From the NCBI RefSeq assembly GCF_002216685.1, contig NZ_CP022352.1, forward strand, positions 248,001-312,000: a stretch of DNA of 64,000 nt, given 5' to 3'. This document shows, one piece after another, positions 1 to 8,609 of this stretch; position 1 is the stretch's first letter, and every line of letters starts with the position of its first letter. A model generated the notes under the pieces. The model was not told the origin of the DNA and ran no database searches. It saw only the letters and a program-made list of their open reading frames with translations. Both the position numbers and the translations under genes were made by a program. This DNA comes from Vibrio tarriae. GTDB lineage: Bacteria; Pseudomonadota; Gammaproteobacteria; Enterobacterales; Vibrionaceae.

Positions 1-3000
1 TTGAGCTGCTCAGTGGACGTGTCCTTGTCATAATCGGTCGCCGTCACATCTACTGTGAAATTGATGTCGTTCCCGTCAGCATGATCCAACTGCGCAACCG
101 GAGTGAAACGCGCCTCGCCATTCGGTTGAATGGTTAGCGTACCAAGATCGCGACTCACGCCATTAACAATTTCCACCACAGTGACAGTTTTCACTGCGCC
201 ATTGAGCTCAATATCATTGCTCAGCACACTACCTTCACGGAACTGGATATCACGCCCCGCTTCGTCTACTGCGCTAAAGTGAGTCACTACTCCGCGATCA
301 GCGCCTTGCGTATCTGGGCTTAAGTTATTGTCTCGCGAGAACAGGTTCACCGACGATGCCGCCGCCCCCTCCTGCACGGCGATATTTTTATCATGCAGGA
401 TCGGTACATCATCCACGATAGTGACAGGCAAGGTGATCGGTGAGGTATCGCCGTCCACATCTTGCGCGAGCACCGGAATATTCAGCGTTAGCTCATTGGC
501 ATTGAGTGGATGATCCACCACGCCATTTAAGGTAAAGCTGTAACTGCCATCGGCTCTTAACACGAGAGTAAATATCACTGCGCTATTGGCGATACCTTGA
601 TAGGTATAGACTTGACCACTACTGGTTGTAGTTATACTAGGCGCGCCCCATACCACAGGCTGACCTTGTGAAGTGAGCCCGGTGTCGCTACTTGTGCTGG
701 TATCAATCTGATAATGGGCAATGCCATCTGCACCTTGGGCGGTCGTAAATTGGCCATTGGCGGTGGTTGATTCTTTGCTCTGATCTGTACCAGTGGCTAA
801 ATCATCTTCATTGACCGACAAGGCTTGCGCGCTGATCACTGAAGGCTGGTCATCAACCACGGTCACCGGCAATACAATGCTTGAGGTATCGCCATCGTAA
901 TCCGTCGCCACCACTTTGAAATTCAACAGCAATTCATCACTGCTTGCGGCGTGATCCAGTGGTCCTGACAAGGTGAACTGATAACTACCATCAACATTCA
1001 ACTGTAATGTGAAAATCACGCTACCATCGGGTTTAGTTGCAGTGTAATTGTGGTTGCCACTGGCATCGATACTGTCTGCCAAGGTGAGCGCTTGCCCGCC
1101 GGAAGTCACTCCAGCTAACGGATTGCTGGCAAGATTCAGCGTGTAGGAAACCACATGATCCGCGCCTTGCGTTGTCGTGAAATGACCTGTAGCGGTTAAG
1201 GATTCTTTACTGGTATCCGAGCCTTGAGTCAGATCGTCTTCATCAACCGACAGCGCTTGTACAGCGGTAATGGTCGGTTTGTCATCGGCAATCGTGACGG
1301 GCAGATTGACACTGGCTTTGTCACCATCAAAATCCACCGCCAATACTTTAAAGTTCAGTTGTTTACTGTCACTGCCTACGGCGTGGTCAATCGTTCCTGA
1401 CAGAGTAAAGGTATAGCTGCCATCAGTATTCAGCACTAAGGTGAAAATTGGATTACTACCCGCCGTTGCCGTGTACGTGAGATTGCCGTTACCATCATCT
1501 ACAGGTGCAGAGAGCACCACTGCAACACCATTTGACGTTAGCCCTTGCACCGGATTGACGCTGCTATCGAGCGCAAAGCTCGCGACTGTATCTGCCCCTT
1601 CCACCAACTGGAATTGGCCATTAACGGAGACTGGCTCTTTAGTCGTATCCGAGCCTTGCGGCAGATCGTTTTCATGTACGTACAAGCCCTGCACATTGGT
1701 GAAGTAAGGCTTGTCGTCATTGATTTTGACGGGCAACACGATACTGTCGCTGTCGCCATCATAGTCGGTGGCAATCACTTGGAAGTTGAGCGTTAAATCG
1801 TTGCTATTGAGCGCATGGTCAACCGGCGCCGCCAACGTGAAGCTGTAGGTGCCATCGGTATTCAGAGTCAAGGTAAAGACGGTGACTGAACCTGCCGTCG
1901 CGGTGTAAGTCAGGTTACCATTGCCATCATCGACAGGCGCTGACAGCGTCACCGCCACGCCATTCGACATCAGTCCTTGAACTGGATTGACGCTGCTATC
2001 GAGCGCAAAGCTCGCGACCGTATCTGCCCCTTGCACCAACTGGAATTGGCCATTAACGGAGACTGGCTCTTTAGTCGTATCCGAGCCTTGCGGCAGATCG
2101 TTTTCATGTACGTACAAGCCCTGCACATTGGTGAAGTAAGGCTTGTCGTCATTGATTTTGACGGGCAACACGATGCTGTCGCTATCGCCATCATAGTCGG
2201 TGGCAATCACTTGGAAGTTGAGCGTTAAATCGTTGCTATTGAGCGCATGGTCAACCGGCGCTGCCAGCGTGAAGCTGTAGGTGCCATCGGTATTCAGAGT
2301 CAAGGTAAAGACGGTGACTGAACCTGCCGTCGCGGTGTAAGTCAGGTTACCATTGCCATCATCGACAGGCGCTGACAGCGTCACCGCCACGCCATTGGAT
2401 GTCAGTCCTTGCACAGGATTGACGCTGCTATCGAGCGCAAAGCTCGCGACCGTATCTGCCCCTTGCACCAACTGGAATTGGCCATTAACGGAGACTGGCT
2501 CTTTAGTCGTATCCGAGCCTTGCGGCAGATCGTTTTCATGTACGTACAAGCCCTGCACATTGGTGAAGTAAGGCTTGTCGTCATTGATTTTGACGGGCAA
2601 CACGATGCTGTCGCTATCGCCATCATAGTCGGTGGCAATCACTTGGAAGTTGAGCGTTAAATCGTTGCTATTGAGCGCATGATCGACCGGAGCCGCCAGC
2701 GTGAAGCTGTAGGTGCCATCGGTATTCAGAGTCAAGGTAAAGACGGTGACTGAACCTGCCGTCGCGGTGTAAGTCAGGTTACCATTGCCATCATCGACAG
2801 GCGCTGACAGCGTGACCGCCACGCCATTCGACATCAGTCCTTGTACAGGATTTACGCTGCTATCGAGCGCAAAGCTCGCGACTGTATCTGCCCCTTCCAC
2901 CAACTGGAATTGGCCATTAACGGAGACTGGCTCTTTAGTCGTATCCGAGCCTTGCGGCAGATCGTTTTCGTGCACGTACAAGCCCTGTACATTGGTGAAG

Positions 3001-6000
3001 TAAGGCTTGTCGTCATTGATTTTGACGGGCAACACGATGCTGTCGCTATCGCCATCATAGTCGGTGGCAATCACTTGGAAGTTGAGCGTTAAATCGTTGC
3101 TATTGAGCGCATGGTCAACCGGCGCCGCCAGCGTGAAACTGTAGGTGCCATCGGTATTCAGAGTCAAGGTAAAGACGGTGACTGAACCTGCCGTCGCGGT
3201 GTAAGTCAGGTTACCATTGCCATCATTGACAGGCGCTGACAGCGTGACCGCCACGCCATTCGACATCAGTCCTTGAACTGGATTTACGCTGCTATCGAGC
3301 GCAAAGCTCGCGACTGTATCTGCCCCTTCCACCAACTGGAATTGGCCATTAACGGAGACTGGCTCTTTAGTCGTATCCGAGCCTTGCGGCAGATCGTTTT
3401 CGTGCACGTACAAGCCCTGTACATTGGTGAAGTAAGGCTTGTCGTCATTGATTTTGACGGGCAACACGATGCTGTCGCTATCGCCATCATAGTCGGTGGC
3501 AATCACTTGGAAGTTGAGCGTTAAATCGTTGCTATTGAGCGCATGGTCAACCGGCGCCGCCAGCGTGAAACTGTAGGTGCCATCGGTATTCAGAGTCAAG
3601 GTAAAGACGGTGACTGAACCTGCCGTCGCGGTGTAAGTCAGGTTACCATTGCCATCATTGACAGGCGCTGACAGCGTGACCGCCACGCCATTCGACATCA
3701 GTCCTTGAACTGGATTTACGCTGCTATCGAGCGCAAAGCTCGCGACTGTATCTGCCCCTTCCACCAACTGGAATTGGCCATTAACGGAGACTGGCTCTTT
3801 AGTCGTATCCGAGCCTTGCGGCAGATCGTTTTCATGTACGTACAAGCCCTGCACATTGGTGAAGTAAGGCTTGTCGTCATTGATTTTGACGGGCAACACG
3901 ATGCTGTCGCTATCGCCATCATAGTCGGTGGCAATCACTTGGAAGTTGAGCGTTAAATCGTTGCTATTAAGCGCATGGTCAACCGGCGCCGCCAGCGTGA
4001 AGCTGTAGGTGCCATCGGTATTCAGAGTCAAGGTAAAGACGGTGACTGAACCTGCCGTCGCGGTGTAAGTCAGGTTACCATTGCCATCATTGACAGGCGC
4101 TGACAGCGTCACCGCCACGCCATTCGACATCAGTCCTTGAACTGGATTGACGCTGCCATCGAGCGCAAAGCTCGCTACGCGATCCGAACCCTGCACTAAT
4201 TCAAACTGACCACTCGCAGTGAGTGGTTCTTTCGTCAAATCAGAACCTTGCGGCAGATCGTTTTCGTGCACGTACAAGCCCTGCACGTTAGTGAAATAAG
4301 GTTTGTCGTCTTTTACCGTCACTGGCAAGGTTATGCTTGCCGTATCGCCATCAAAATCGGTCGCGACCACGGTGAAGTTGACCAACAACTCATCGCTGTT
4401 GACCGCGTGATCGAATGAGCTTTGTAAGGTAAAGCGGTAGCTGCCATCTTGGTTCAGCAGCAGAGTAAATACCGGCTCACCGCCAGCCATCGCGATGTAA
4501 GTGTAATTGCCGTTGGCATCAACCGATTCGGTTAACGTCACCGCCACACCACCTGACGTAATACCTGCTACGGCATCGGTTAAGCTGTCTAAGCGGTAGG
4601 ACACTACTCCATCTGAGCCTTGGGTGGTGGCAAAGTTGCCATCAGCAATTAAATCTGCTCCACCACCAATCGAACCGTCATCCAAAGTTTTTTCAGCAAC
4701 AGTGAGCGACTCTGCTCCAATAATGATCGGCTTGTCATCTTGAATTTCGATGTTCAAGTTGCCCGGCTCTGAGCTGTCGTTATCGTAATCTATCGCAACA
4801 ATTGGCAAGCTAATGGTCAGAGCATCACTGCCCGCAGCATGATCCAGTGTGCCTTGTAACACAAACTGGTAACTGCCGTCAGCATTGAGCGTCAGTTGGA
4901 AAATATCACGCCCACCCGCAGTGGCTTGATAAACGCGGTTGCCATCAATCAGAGTTGGCTCGCCTAATATGACCGCGTCACCTTGCGAAGTAAGCCCAGC
5001 GATAGGATTAGCAGTGCTGGGATCAATTTGATAGAACGCCACCTGATCGGAGCCTAACTGAGTATCAAACTGGCCAGACACGGTCAGTGGATCCGCGCCA
5101 TCCGATCCGGTTGGCAGATCATTTTCATTCAGACTTAGGGTAGGTTCATCGACCATCACCGGCGCGCTACCATCATTAATGGCAACAACAATATCAATCG
5201 GTGCTTGGATCGGGTTGCCGTTACTGTCGGTGCCAGTAAGTTGTAAGGCAATCGAAATTTGATCGCCAGTGATCGACACTAAACCGCCCCCTACAGAAGG
5301 CAAATGGTCAATCGGCTGATTCAGTGTTGTGGTGATCGTCAGGTTTAGATCTCGCCCAACAGATTCGGCGCCAATCGCGATATTCAGTACTTCGCTGCCA
5401 TTTTGCTCACCAATAATACTGTTCGTCGCCGCATCATAACGGAAAACCACAGGCTGACCAGACGAGGTAATGTCTTGGTTCAGCTCGGCGAGCAGTGAGG
5501 TCAAAAAGGCCGCTTCAGGTACAAAGGAAGCAGGTAACAACGCAAGGCTACCCGCAGTAATAAAACTGGTCACGATAGATGTTTGGGGGTATGTACCAAG
5601 CGACAAGGAGCCTTCGGTAACTTGCGCGCTCAAGCTTTCACCACCAGCTGCAAAACGTAGTGGGTTAACCAGAATTTGAGTCGTCGAAAAAGCTTGGCTA
5701 TAGCCTTGAGTGTCAAAAGCAGTACTGGCGAGCACTTCCAAAAAATTATAAGCGATAGTAATCGCGCCACCGTTAGCCGAACCTCCCGCACCCGCACCTG
5801 CGCCTGCAGCGGCCGCTTCTAATGCGGTAGTTGGATCGACACCGTCTAAAATCGCTTGCTGAATCGCTGCGATGGCTTGCTCATCAAAGTTCGCGGTATC
5901 CAGTTGGGTTAAATCTACGTTGATTTCCCCTTGAACGGGTGTGGCTTGCACTTCAGGTTGCCCATCTGCCGCGAACTCTGGCAGGCAAGCAACGCAGTTA

Positions 6001-6191
6001 GCATCAACCTGCACAGCACCTTGTGTGGTTTGTAGCGTAATCCCGGACTCATTCACCGTGATGATGATGTCACCAGGCTGCAATGCATCTCCTGCATTCA
6101 CAATCCGTGCTTGGCCTTGCGCATTCACAACAACAACATTGCCAGACAAGCTTGTGACTGTTACAGGTTGAGTGACGACTTGAGACTCCAT
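1..6191 (-). CDS. craA: Giant repeat-containing surface adhesin (CraA-like), 5' part only
   Basis: An open frame runs from an ATG at 6191, preceded by a GGGGG-containing ribosome site, to the left edge: about 2063 codons with no stop, so the C-terminus is missing. The first ~100 residues resemble the retention module of LapA/FrhA/CraA adhesins (VVNAQGQARIVNAGDALQPG, then VQVDAN). An Ala/Gly stretch follows at about residues 120-145 (ALEAAAAGAGAGAGGS) containing a possible LapG-type AAAG cleavage site. The rest is VCBS/cadherin-like ~144-residue modules, each with an ATDYDGD-like Ca-binding motif and an LxxNxDGSYxFTL strand. The type I secretion signal and RTX repeats expected at the C-terminus lie outside the window. 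By family, these proteins are exported by type I secretion, held in the outer membrane and released by LapG when c-di-GMP falls. The CraA identity rests on remembered V. cholerae gene order and domain layout, so the symbol is tentative. Confidence 0.85.
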   Translation of the reverse strand, partial: MESQVVTQPVTVTSLSGNVVVVNAQGQARIVNAGDALQPGDIIITVNESGITLQTTQGAVQVDANCVACLPEFAADGQPEVQATPVQGEINVDLTQLDTANFDEQAIAAIQQAILDGVDPTTALEAAAAGAGAGAGGSANGGAITIAYNFLEVLASTAFDTQGYSQAFSTTQILVNPLRFAAGGESLSAQVTEGSLSLGTYPQTSIVTSFITAGSLALLPASFVPEAAFLTSLLAELNQDITSSGQPVVFRYDAATNSIIGEQNGSEVLNIAIGAESVGRDLNLTITTTLNQPIDHLPSVGGGLVSITGDQISIALQLTGTDSNGNPIQAPIDIVVAINDGSAPVMVDEPTLSLNENDLPTGSDGADPLTVSGQFDTQLGSDQVAFYQIDPSTANPIAGLTSQGDAVILGEPTLIDGNRVYQATAGGRDIFQLTLNADGSYQFVLQGTLDHAAGSDALTISLPIVAIDYDNDSSEPGNLNIEIQDDKPIIIGAESLTVAEKTLDDGSIGGGADLIADGNFATTQGSDGVVSYRLDSLTDAVAGITSGGVAVTLTESVDANGNYTYIAMAGGEPVFTLLLNQDGSYRFTLQSSFDHAVNSDELLVNFTVVATDFDGDTASITLPVTVKDDKPYFTNVQGLYVHENDLPQGSDLTKEPLTASGQFELVQGSDRVASFALDGSVNPVQGLMSNGVAVTLSAPVNDGNGNLTYTATAGSVTVFTLTLNTDGTYSFTLAAPVDHALNSNDLTLNFQVIATDYDGDSDSIVLPVKINDDKPYFTNVQGLYVHENDLPQGSDTTKEPVSVNGQFQLVEGADTVASFALDSSVNPVQGLMSNGVAVTLSAPVNDGNGNLTYTATAGSVTVFTLTLNTDGTYSFTLAAPVDHALNSNDLTLNFQVIATDYDGDSDSIVLPVKINDDKPYFTNVQGLYVHENDLPQGSDTTKEPVSVNGQFQLVEGADTVASFALDSSVNPVQGLMSNGVAVTLSAPVNDGNGNLTYTATAGSVTVFTLTLNTDGTYSFTLAAPVDHALNSNDLTLNFQVIATDYDGDSDSIVLPVKINDDKPYFTNVQGLYVHENDLPQGSDTTKEPVSVNGQFQLVEGADTVASFALDSSVNPVQGLMSNGVAVTLSAPVDDGNGNLTYTATAGSVTVFTLTLNTDGTYSFTLAAPVDHALNSNDLTLNFQVIATDYDGDSDSIVLPVKINDDKPYFTNVQGLYVHENDLPQGSDTTKEPVSVNGQFQLVQGADTVASFALDSSVNPVQGLTSNGVAVTLSAPVDDGNGNLTYTATAGSVTVFTLTLNTDGTYSFTLAAPVDHALNSNDLTLNFQVIATDYDGDSDSIVLPVKINDDKPYFTNVQGLYVHENDLPQGSDTTKEPVSVNGQFQLVQGADTVASFALDSSVNPVQGLMSNGVAVTLSAPVDDGNGNLTYTATAGSVTVFTLTLNTDGTYSFTLAAPVDHALNSNDLTLNFQVIATDYDGDSDSIVLPVKINDDKPYFTNVQGLYVHENDLPQGSDTTKEPVSVNGQFQLVEGADTVASFALDSSVNPVQGLTSNGVAVVLSAPVDDGNGNLTYTATAGSNPIFTLVLNTDGSYTFTLSGTIDHAVGSDSKQLNFKVLAVDFDGDKASVNLPVTIADDKPTITAVQALSVDEDDLTQGSDTSKESLTATGHFTTTQGADHVVSYTLNLASNPLAGVTSGGQALTLADSIDASGNHNYTATKPDGSVIFTLQLNVDGSYQFTLSGPLDHAASSDELLLNFKVVATDYDGDTSSIVLPVTVVDDQPSVISAQALSVNEDDLATGTDQSKESTTANGQFTTAQGADGIAHYQIDTSTSSDTGLTSQGQPVVWGAPSITTTSSGQVYTYQGIANSAVIFTLVLRADGSYSFTLNGVVDHPLNANELTLNIPVLAQDVDGDTSPITLPVTIVDDVPILHDKNIAVQEGAAASSVNLFSRDNNLSPDTQGADRGVVTHFSAVDEAGRDIQFREGSVLSNDIELNGAVKTVTVVEIVNGVSRDLGTLTIQPNGEARFTPVAQLDHADGNDINFTVDVTATDYDKDTSTEQL
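1553..4175. repeat. Tandem array of ~6 nearly identical 432-bp repeats in the adhesin gene
   Basis: The same sequence recurs exactly every 432 bp. For example, the GATTTTGACGGGCAAC block is near 1720, 2152, 2584, 3016, 3448 and 3880. The unit is 144 codons, so gain or loss of a unit keeps the frame. Units differ at only a few sites. Units 4 and 5 share CGTGCACGTAC where the others have CATGTACGTAC, while units 2 and 3 share CTTGCACC where the others have CTTCCACC. Homology decays abruptly after about 4175. More divergent repeats of the same family, with a 426-432 bp period, continue from 1 to about 1550 and from 4175 to about 5130. Confidence 0.95.
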
Positions 6192-6381
6192 ACTGCCCCC
6201 ATTTCTCGCGGTAGATAATCGGTAATACGTCTATTTTTATTGGAATAGTATTTATTGTTTTGTAACTAAACTTCCTGCTTAAGTTATAAGCGAAACATAA
6301 CTAAATAACTACTGACAAGATGGTTAAATAACACAAGTCTCAATTGTGAAATGACTCGCAAGCCCTGATGTAATTTAAATT

Positions 6382-6585
6382 TTACCCCCCCCCCCCCAAC
6401 GACTTGGAGTTGCAGGTAGGCAGAACATGAGTGGCAAATTGGCCTGAAACAAATTTGCACTGCCGTCGGTTGGCCTTTGGTGAGAACCAAAGATGGCTCT
6501 GATGGTCCATGAGCATAAACAAACTATGTGATTGAGGTGAATGAAGGTAACCAACACCGCTGTAGCTTCAGGTAAGAAGGGGATA
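6382..6585 (+). repeat. ERIC element with ~65-bp internal insertion
   Basis: Both flanks match the other ERIC copies here (GACTTGGAGTTGCAGGTAGG on the left, CCAACACCGCTGTAGC and GGGGATA on the right). About 65 bp of foreign sequence, roughly 6432-6506, interrupts the element before CCATGAGCATA. The terminal TATACCC is altered to TTTA followed by 13 C. The element fills the middle of the 436-bp gap between the LytTR regulator gene and the adhesin start. The rest of the gap (6192-6380) is AT-rich and should hold the adhesin promoter. ERICs with internal insertions are known in enterobacteria and vibrios. Confidence 0.85.
6385..6397. repeat. Homopolymeric C13 tract upstream of the adhesin
   Basis: Thirteen consecutive C residues (G on the adhesin sense strand) at the end of the ERIC element, 194 bp upstream of the adhesin start codon. 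In other copies the same place reads TACCCAAAC, so the tract expanded from an ACCC seed. Tracts this long normally vary in length by slipped-strand mispairing. Sequencing error in its length is also possible. Confidence 0.95.
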
Positions 6586-6627
6586 GACGACAGGGAAAGG
6601 ACAAAAATAGGACGGAGTTCCGTTAGG

Positions 6628-7413
6628 TTAGCTCGCTTTAAACAGGTGTTGCAGTGCTCGGCTCACTGGCAGTTGAACCCTCTCAATATGTACCCACATT
6701 TTGCCGCCGAAATCGCGGGTAACCTTATCGATTTTCGCTACATTGACCACAATAGAACGGTGGATTTGCCAAAACTGGTTAGGATCGAGCTGCGCAAGCA
6801 GCTCTTTCAAGGATGAACGTAACAAATATTCCTGCGTTGTCACACCATGCATTTTGTACAAAGAAAGATACTTATCCTCCGCTTTCACGTAGAGCAGCTC
6901 ATTCACGGCAATAAGGTGAATCTCCTCGCCTTTACTGGCCTTTAACCAGACTTGATATTCTGGTTTAACACTACGAGTCAGTTGTTCAAATTGACTCAGC
7001 AACTGAGCTAAGTCGCTGCTTGGGGTGATATTTCGCCGCAACTGTTGCCGCAGTTTTTCGCAACAGATCGCTAACCGAGAAGATGAAAGTGGCTTTAGCA
7101 GATAGTCGATAGCATGCGTTTCAAACGCGCTGACCGCGTACTCATCATACGCGGTGATGAAAACTACTAATGGAACTTTCGATTGTTGAAGTAGACGCCG
7201 AGCCACTTCGATGCCATCGATTTTCGGCATTCTAATGTCTAAAAAAACCACATCAGGCTGATGCTGTTCAATTGCCTGCAGAGCGATTTGACCATTTTCC
7301 GCACTGGCCACAATCTCCAGCGCTGGCCATAACTCAGCCAAGAGCTTATTGAGATGATGGCGCAGTAAAGGTTCATCATCCGCAAGAACCGCTGTATAGG
7401 TCTGATTCATCAT
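6628..7413 (-). CDS. LytTR-family response regulator
   Basis: 261 residues. The receiver domain spans about 7-125, with acidic pocket D12-D13, phospho-acceptor D59 in VVFLDIRMPKIDG, and the Thr and Lys switch residues (FITAYDEY, LLKPL). The LytTR DNA-binding domain covers about 155-258 (YVKAEDKYLSLY, RSSLKELLAQL, RSIVVNVAKI). It is the last gene of a minus-strand operon, 128 bp downstream of its probable partner kinase. LytTR regulators bind imperfect direct repeats. Candidate targets are the operon's own promoter and the adhesin gene directly downstream, but this is inference. An adjacent second Met (7410) could be the true start; neither has a strong ribosome site. Confidence 0.9.
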   Translation of the reverse strand: MMNQTYTAVLADDEPLLRHHLNKLLAELWPALEIVASAENGQIALQAIEQHQPDVVFLDIRMPKIDGIEVARRLLQQSKVPLVVFITAYDEYAVSAFETHAIDYLLKPLSSSRLAICCEKLRQQLRRNITPSSDLAQLLSQFEQLTRSVKPEYQVWLKASKGEEIHLIAVNELLYVKAEDKYLSLYKMHGVTTQEYLLRSSLKELLAQLDPNQFWQIHRSIVVNVAKIDKVTRDFGGKMWVHIERVQLPVSRALQHLFKAS

Positions 7414-7491
7414 TCGACGTCTCTTTTTCTATTTTTATTCCCAAGGGTGGCTGAATTAACGAGCAGTCATTTCAGTTCCAATTGGACAAGT

Positions 7492-7532
7492 AAACTGGAG
7501 TGTAGGAATGTAGCCAACGCCACTTCCAGTTT
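7492..7532 (-). other. Hairpin in the kinase-regulator spacer, possible ERIC remnant
   Basis: AAACTGGA-GTG pairs with CACTTCCAGTTT, with one bulge, just after the kinase stop codon. The inner sequence (GTGTAGGAATGTAGCCAACGCC) resembles the ERIC segment GGTGAACGAACGTAGCCAACACC, so it may be a degraded ERIC fragment. It could modulate expression of the regulator relative to the kinase. No T-tract follows on the minus strand. Confidence 0.4.
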
Positions 7533-7541
7533 AGTGCAACT

Positions 7542-8609
7542 TCAACGAGTAAGAGGATAAGCATAGAAGGAGCGCTGCAATGTCTGCAAATGATGCAAAC
7601 GGATACGAATTGTGGCCGTAACACCGCCAGAGCAATTTTGCGCCACCGTCAGCAAACCTTCATGCCCAAAGAGTCCGGACAGCCGATCACGAACATTCTG
7701 CAAAGCAATACCGTTGCCCTTGGGGGTATCACTTAACCCCATACCATCATCTTCAACCGATAGATCAAACCAGCCATCGACCACTTCAATATCGATCCGG
7801 ACCGAGCCGCCCTCGGCTTTAGGTTCAATACCATGTGACACCGCATTTTCCACCAAAGGTTGGATCAGCATAGGCGGCATGCCGAGTGTGCCCCATTCAG
7901 ACAACTCGGGCAGGGTGTATTCCAACCTGTCTCCTAAGCGTATCTTCTGAATGCCTAGATACGCGTCAATAAGTTGTATCTCTTCACGCAAATCCCCTGT
8001 ATTGCCGCGTCGCAAGCGCATAGTTCCGCGCAGTAACTCGGTGAGTTTTTCCAACATTAACTGAGCTTTGTAGGGTTCTACCGCAATCAAAGCATTTATA
8101 TTGGCCAATGTATTGAATAGAAAATGGGGCTCCATCTGGCTTTGTAGCTGCTTGAGCTGGCTCAATAACAGGGCTTTTTCTTGCTCCGACTGACGGCGGC
8201 GAGCCGCTTCTAATGCGCCTTGAGCCAAGATTTTTTGCTCGTGAGAATAGAAATACAGGAAACAGACTGCCGAGAAAATAAAACCCAAAAAAATGATTGG
8301 CTTATAAGCGGAAAATTCATCAAAACCGGGGTAGTTGTGCAGCCACAAATAGGCACTACCTGTGCCCAGTACCACCGCACAGCTTAAGGCTAAGATATTC
8401 ACTAAACGTTTTGATAATTCAGGCCAGCGTCGTGCAATCCATTGTGCTGAGATAAAAGCACTGTAACCATAACTAAAACTAATGGCGAGATGCTCTCCAA
8501 ATAGCCCGCCCCAAATTGACATAGTCGCGAGGGCGATCACGATGCAAAACAGTGTGGTAAAACCAAAACTTTTCAAATCTTGTGCTGAAATATCAAAGCG
8601 CTCCATCAT
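7542..8609 (-). CDS. LytS/YehU-type membrane sensor histidine kinase
   Basis: 355 residues. Four hydrophobic segments lie in the first ~130 residues. A coiled coil (about 135-155) and the His_kinase domain follow, with the phospho-acceptor in SQMEPHFLFNTLANINAL. The HATPase domain has its N box at ENAVSHGIEP and G boxes at DDGMGLSD and GNGIALQNV. This is the usual partner of a LytTR regulator, which is the next gene. The ATG directly abuts the stop codon of the outer-membrane protein gene upstream (TAGATG), so translation is probably coupled. The signal sensed is unknown; because the upstream genes encode envelope transport proteins, a transport or envelope state is plausible. Confidence 0.9.
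   Translation of the reverse strand: MMERFDISAQDLKSFGFTTLFCIVIALATMSIWGGLFGEHLAISFSYGYSAFISAQWIARRWPELSKRLVNILALSCAVVLGTGSAYLWLHNYPGFDEFSAYKPIIFLGFIFSAVCFLYFYSHEQKILAQGALEAARRRQSEQEKALLLSQLKQLQSQMEPHFLFNTLANINALIAVEPYKAQLMLEKLTELLRGTMRLRRGNTGDLREEIQLIDAYLGIQKIRLGDRLEYTLPELSEWGTLGMPPMLIQPLVENAVSHGIEPKAEGGSVRIDIEVVDGWFDLSVEDDGMGLSDTPKGNGIALQNVRDRLSGLFGHEGLLTVAQNCSGGVTATIRIRLHHLQTLQRSFYAYPLTR

Noticed and set aside
1441..3956. Repeated 70-90-codon frames on both strands within the adhesin array
   Set aside because: They recur every 432 bp only because the underlying repeat does. The adhesin frame on the minus strand is open throughout and explains the DNA.
1553..4175. Tandem repeats as a possible CRISPR array
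   Set aside because: The units are 432 bp, contiguous with no spacers, and translate in frame into VCBS-like modules.
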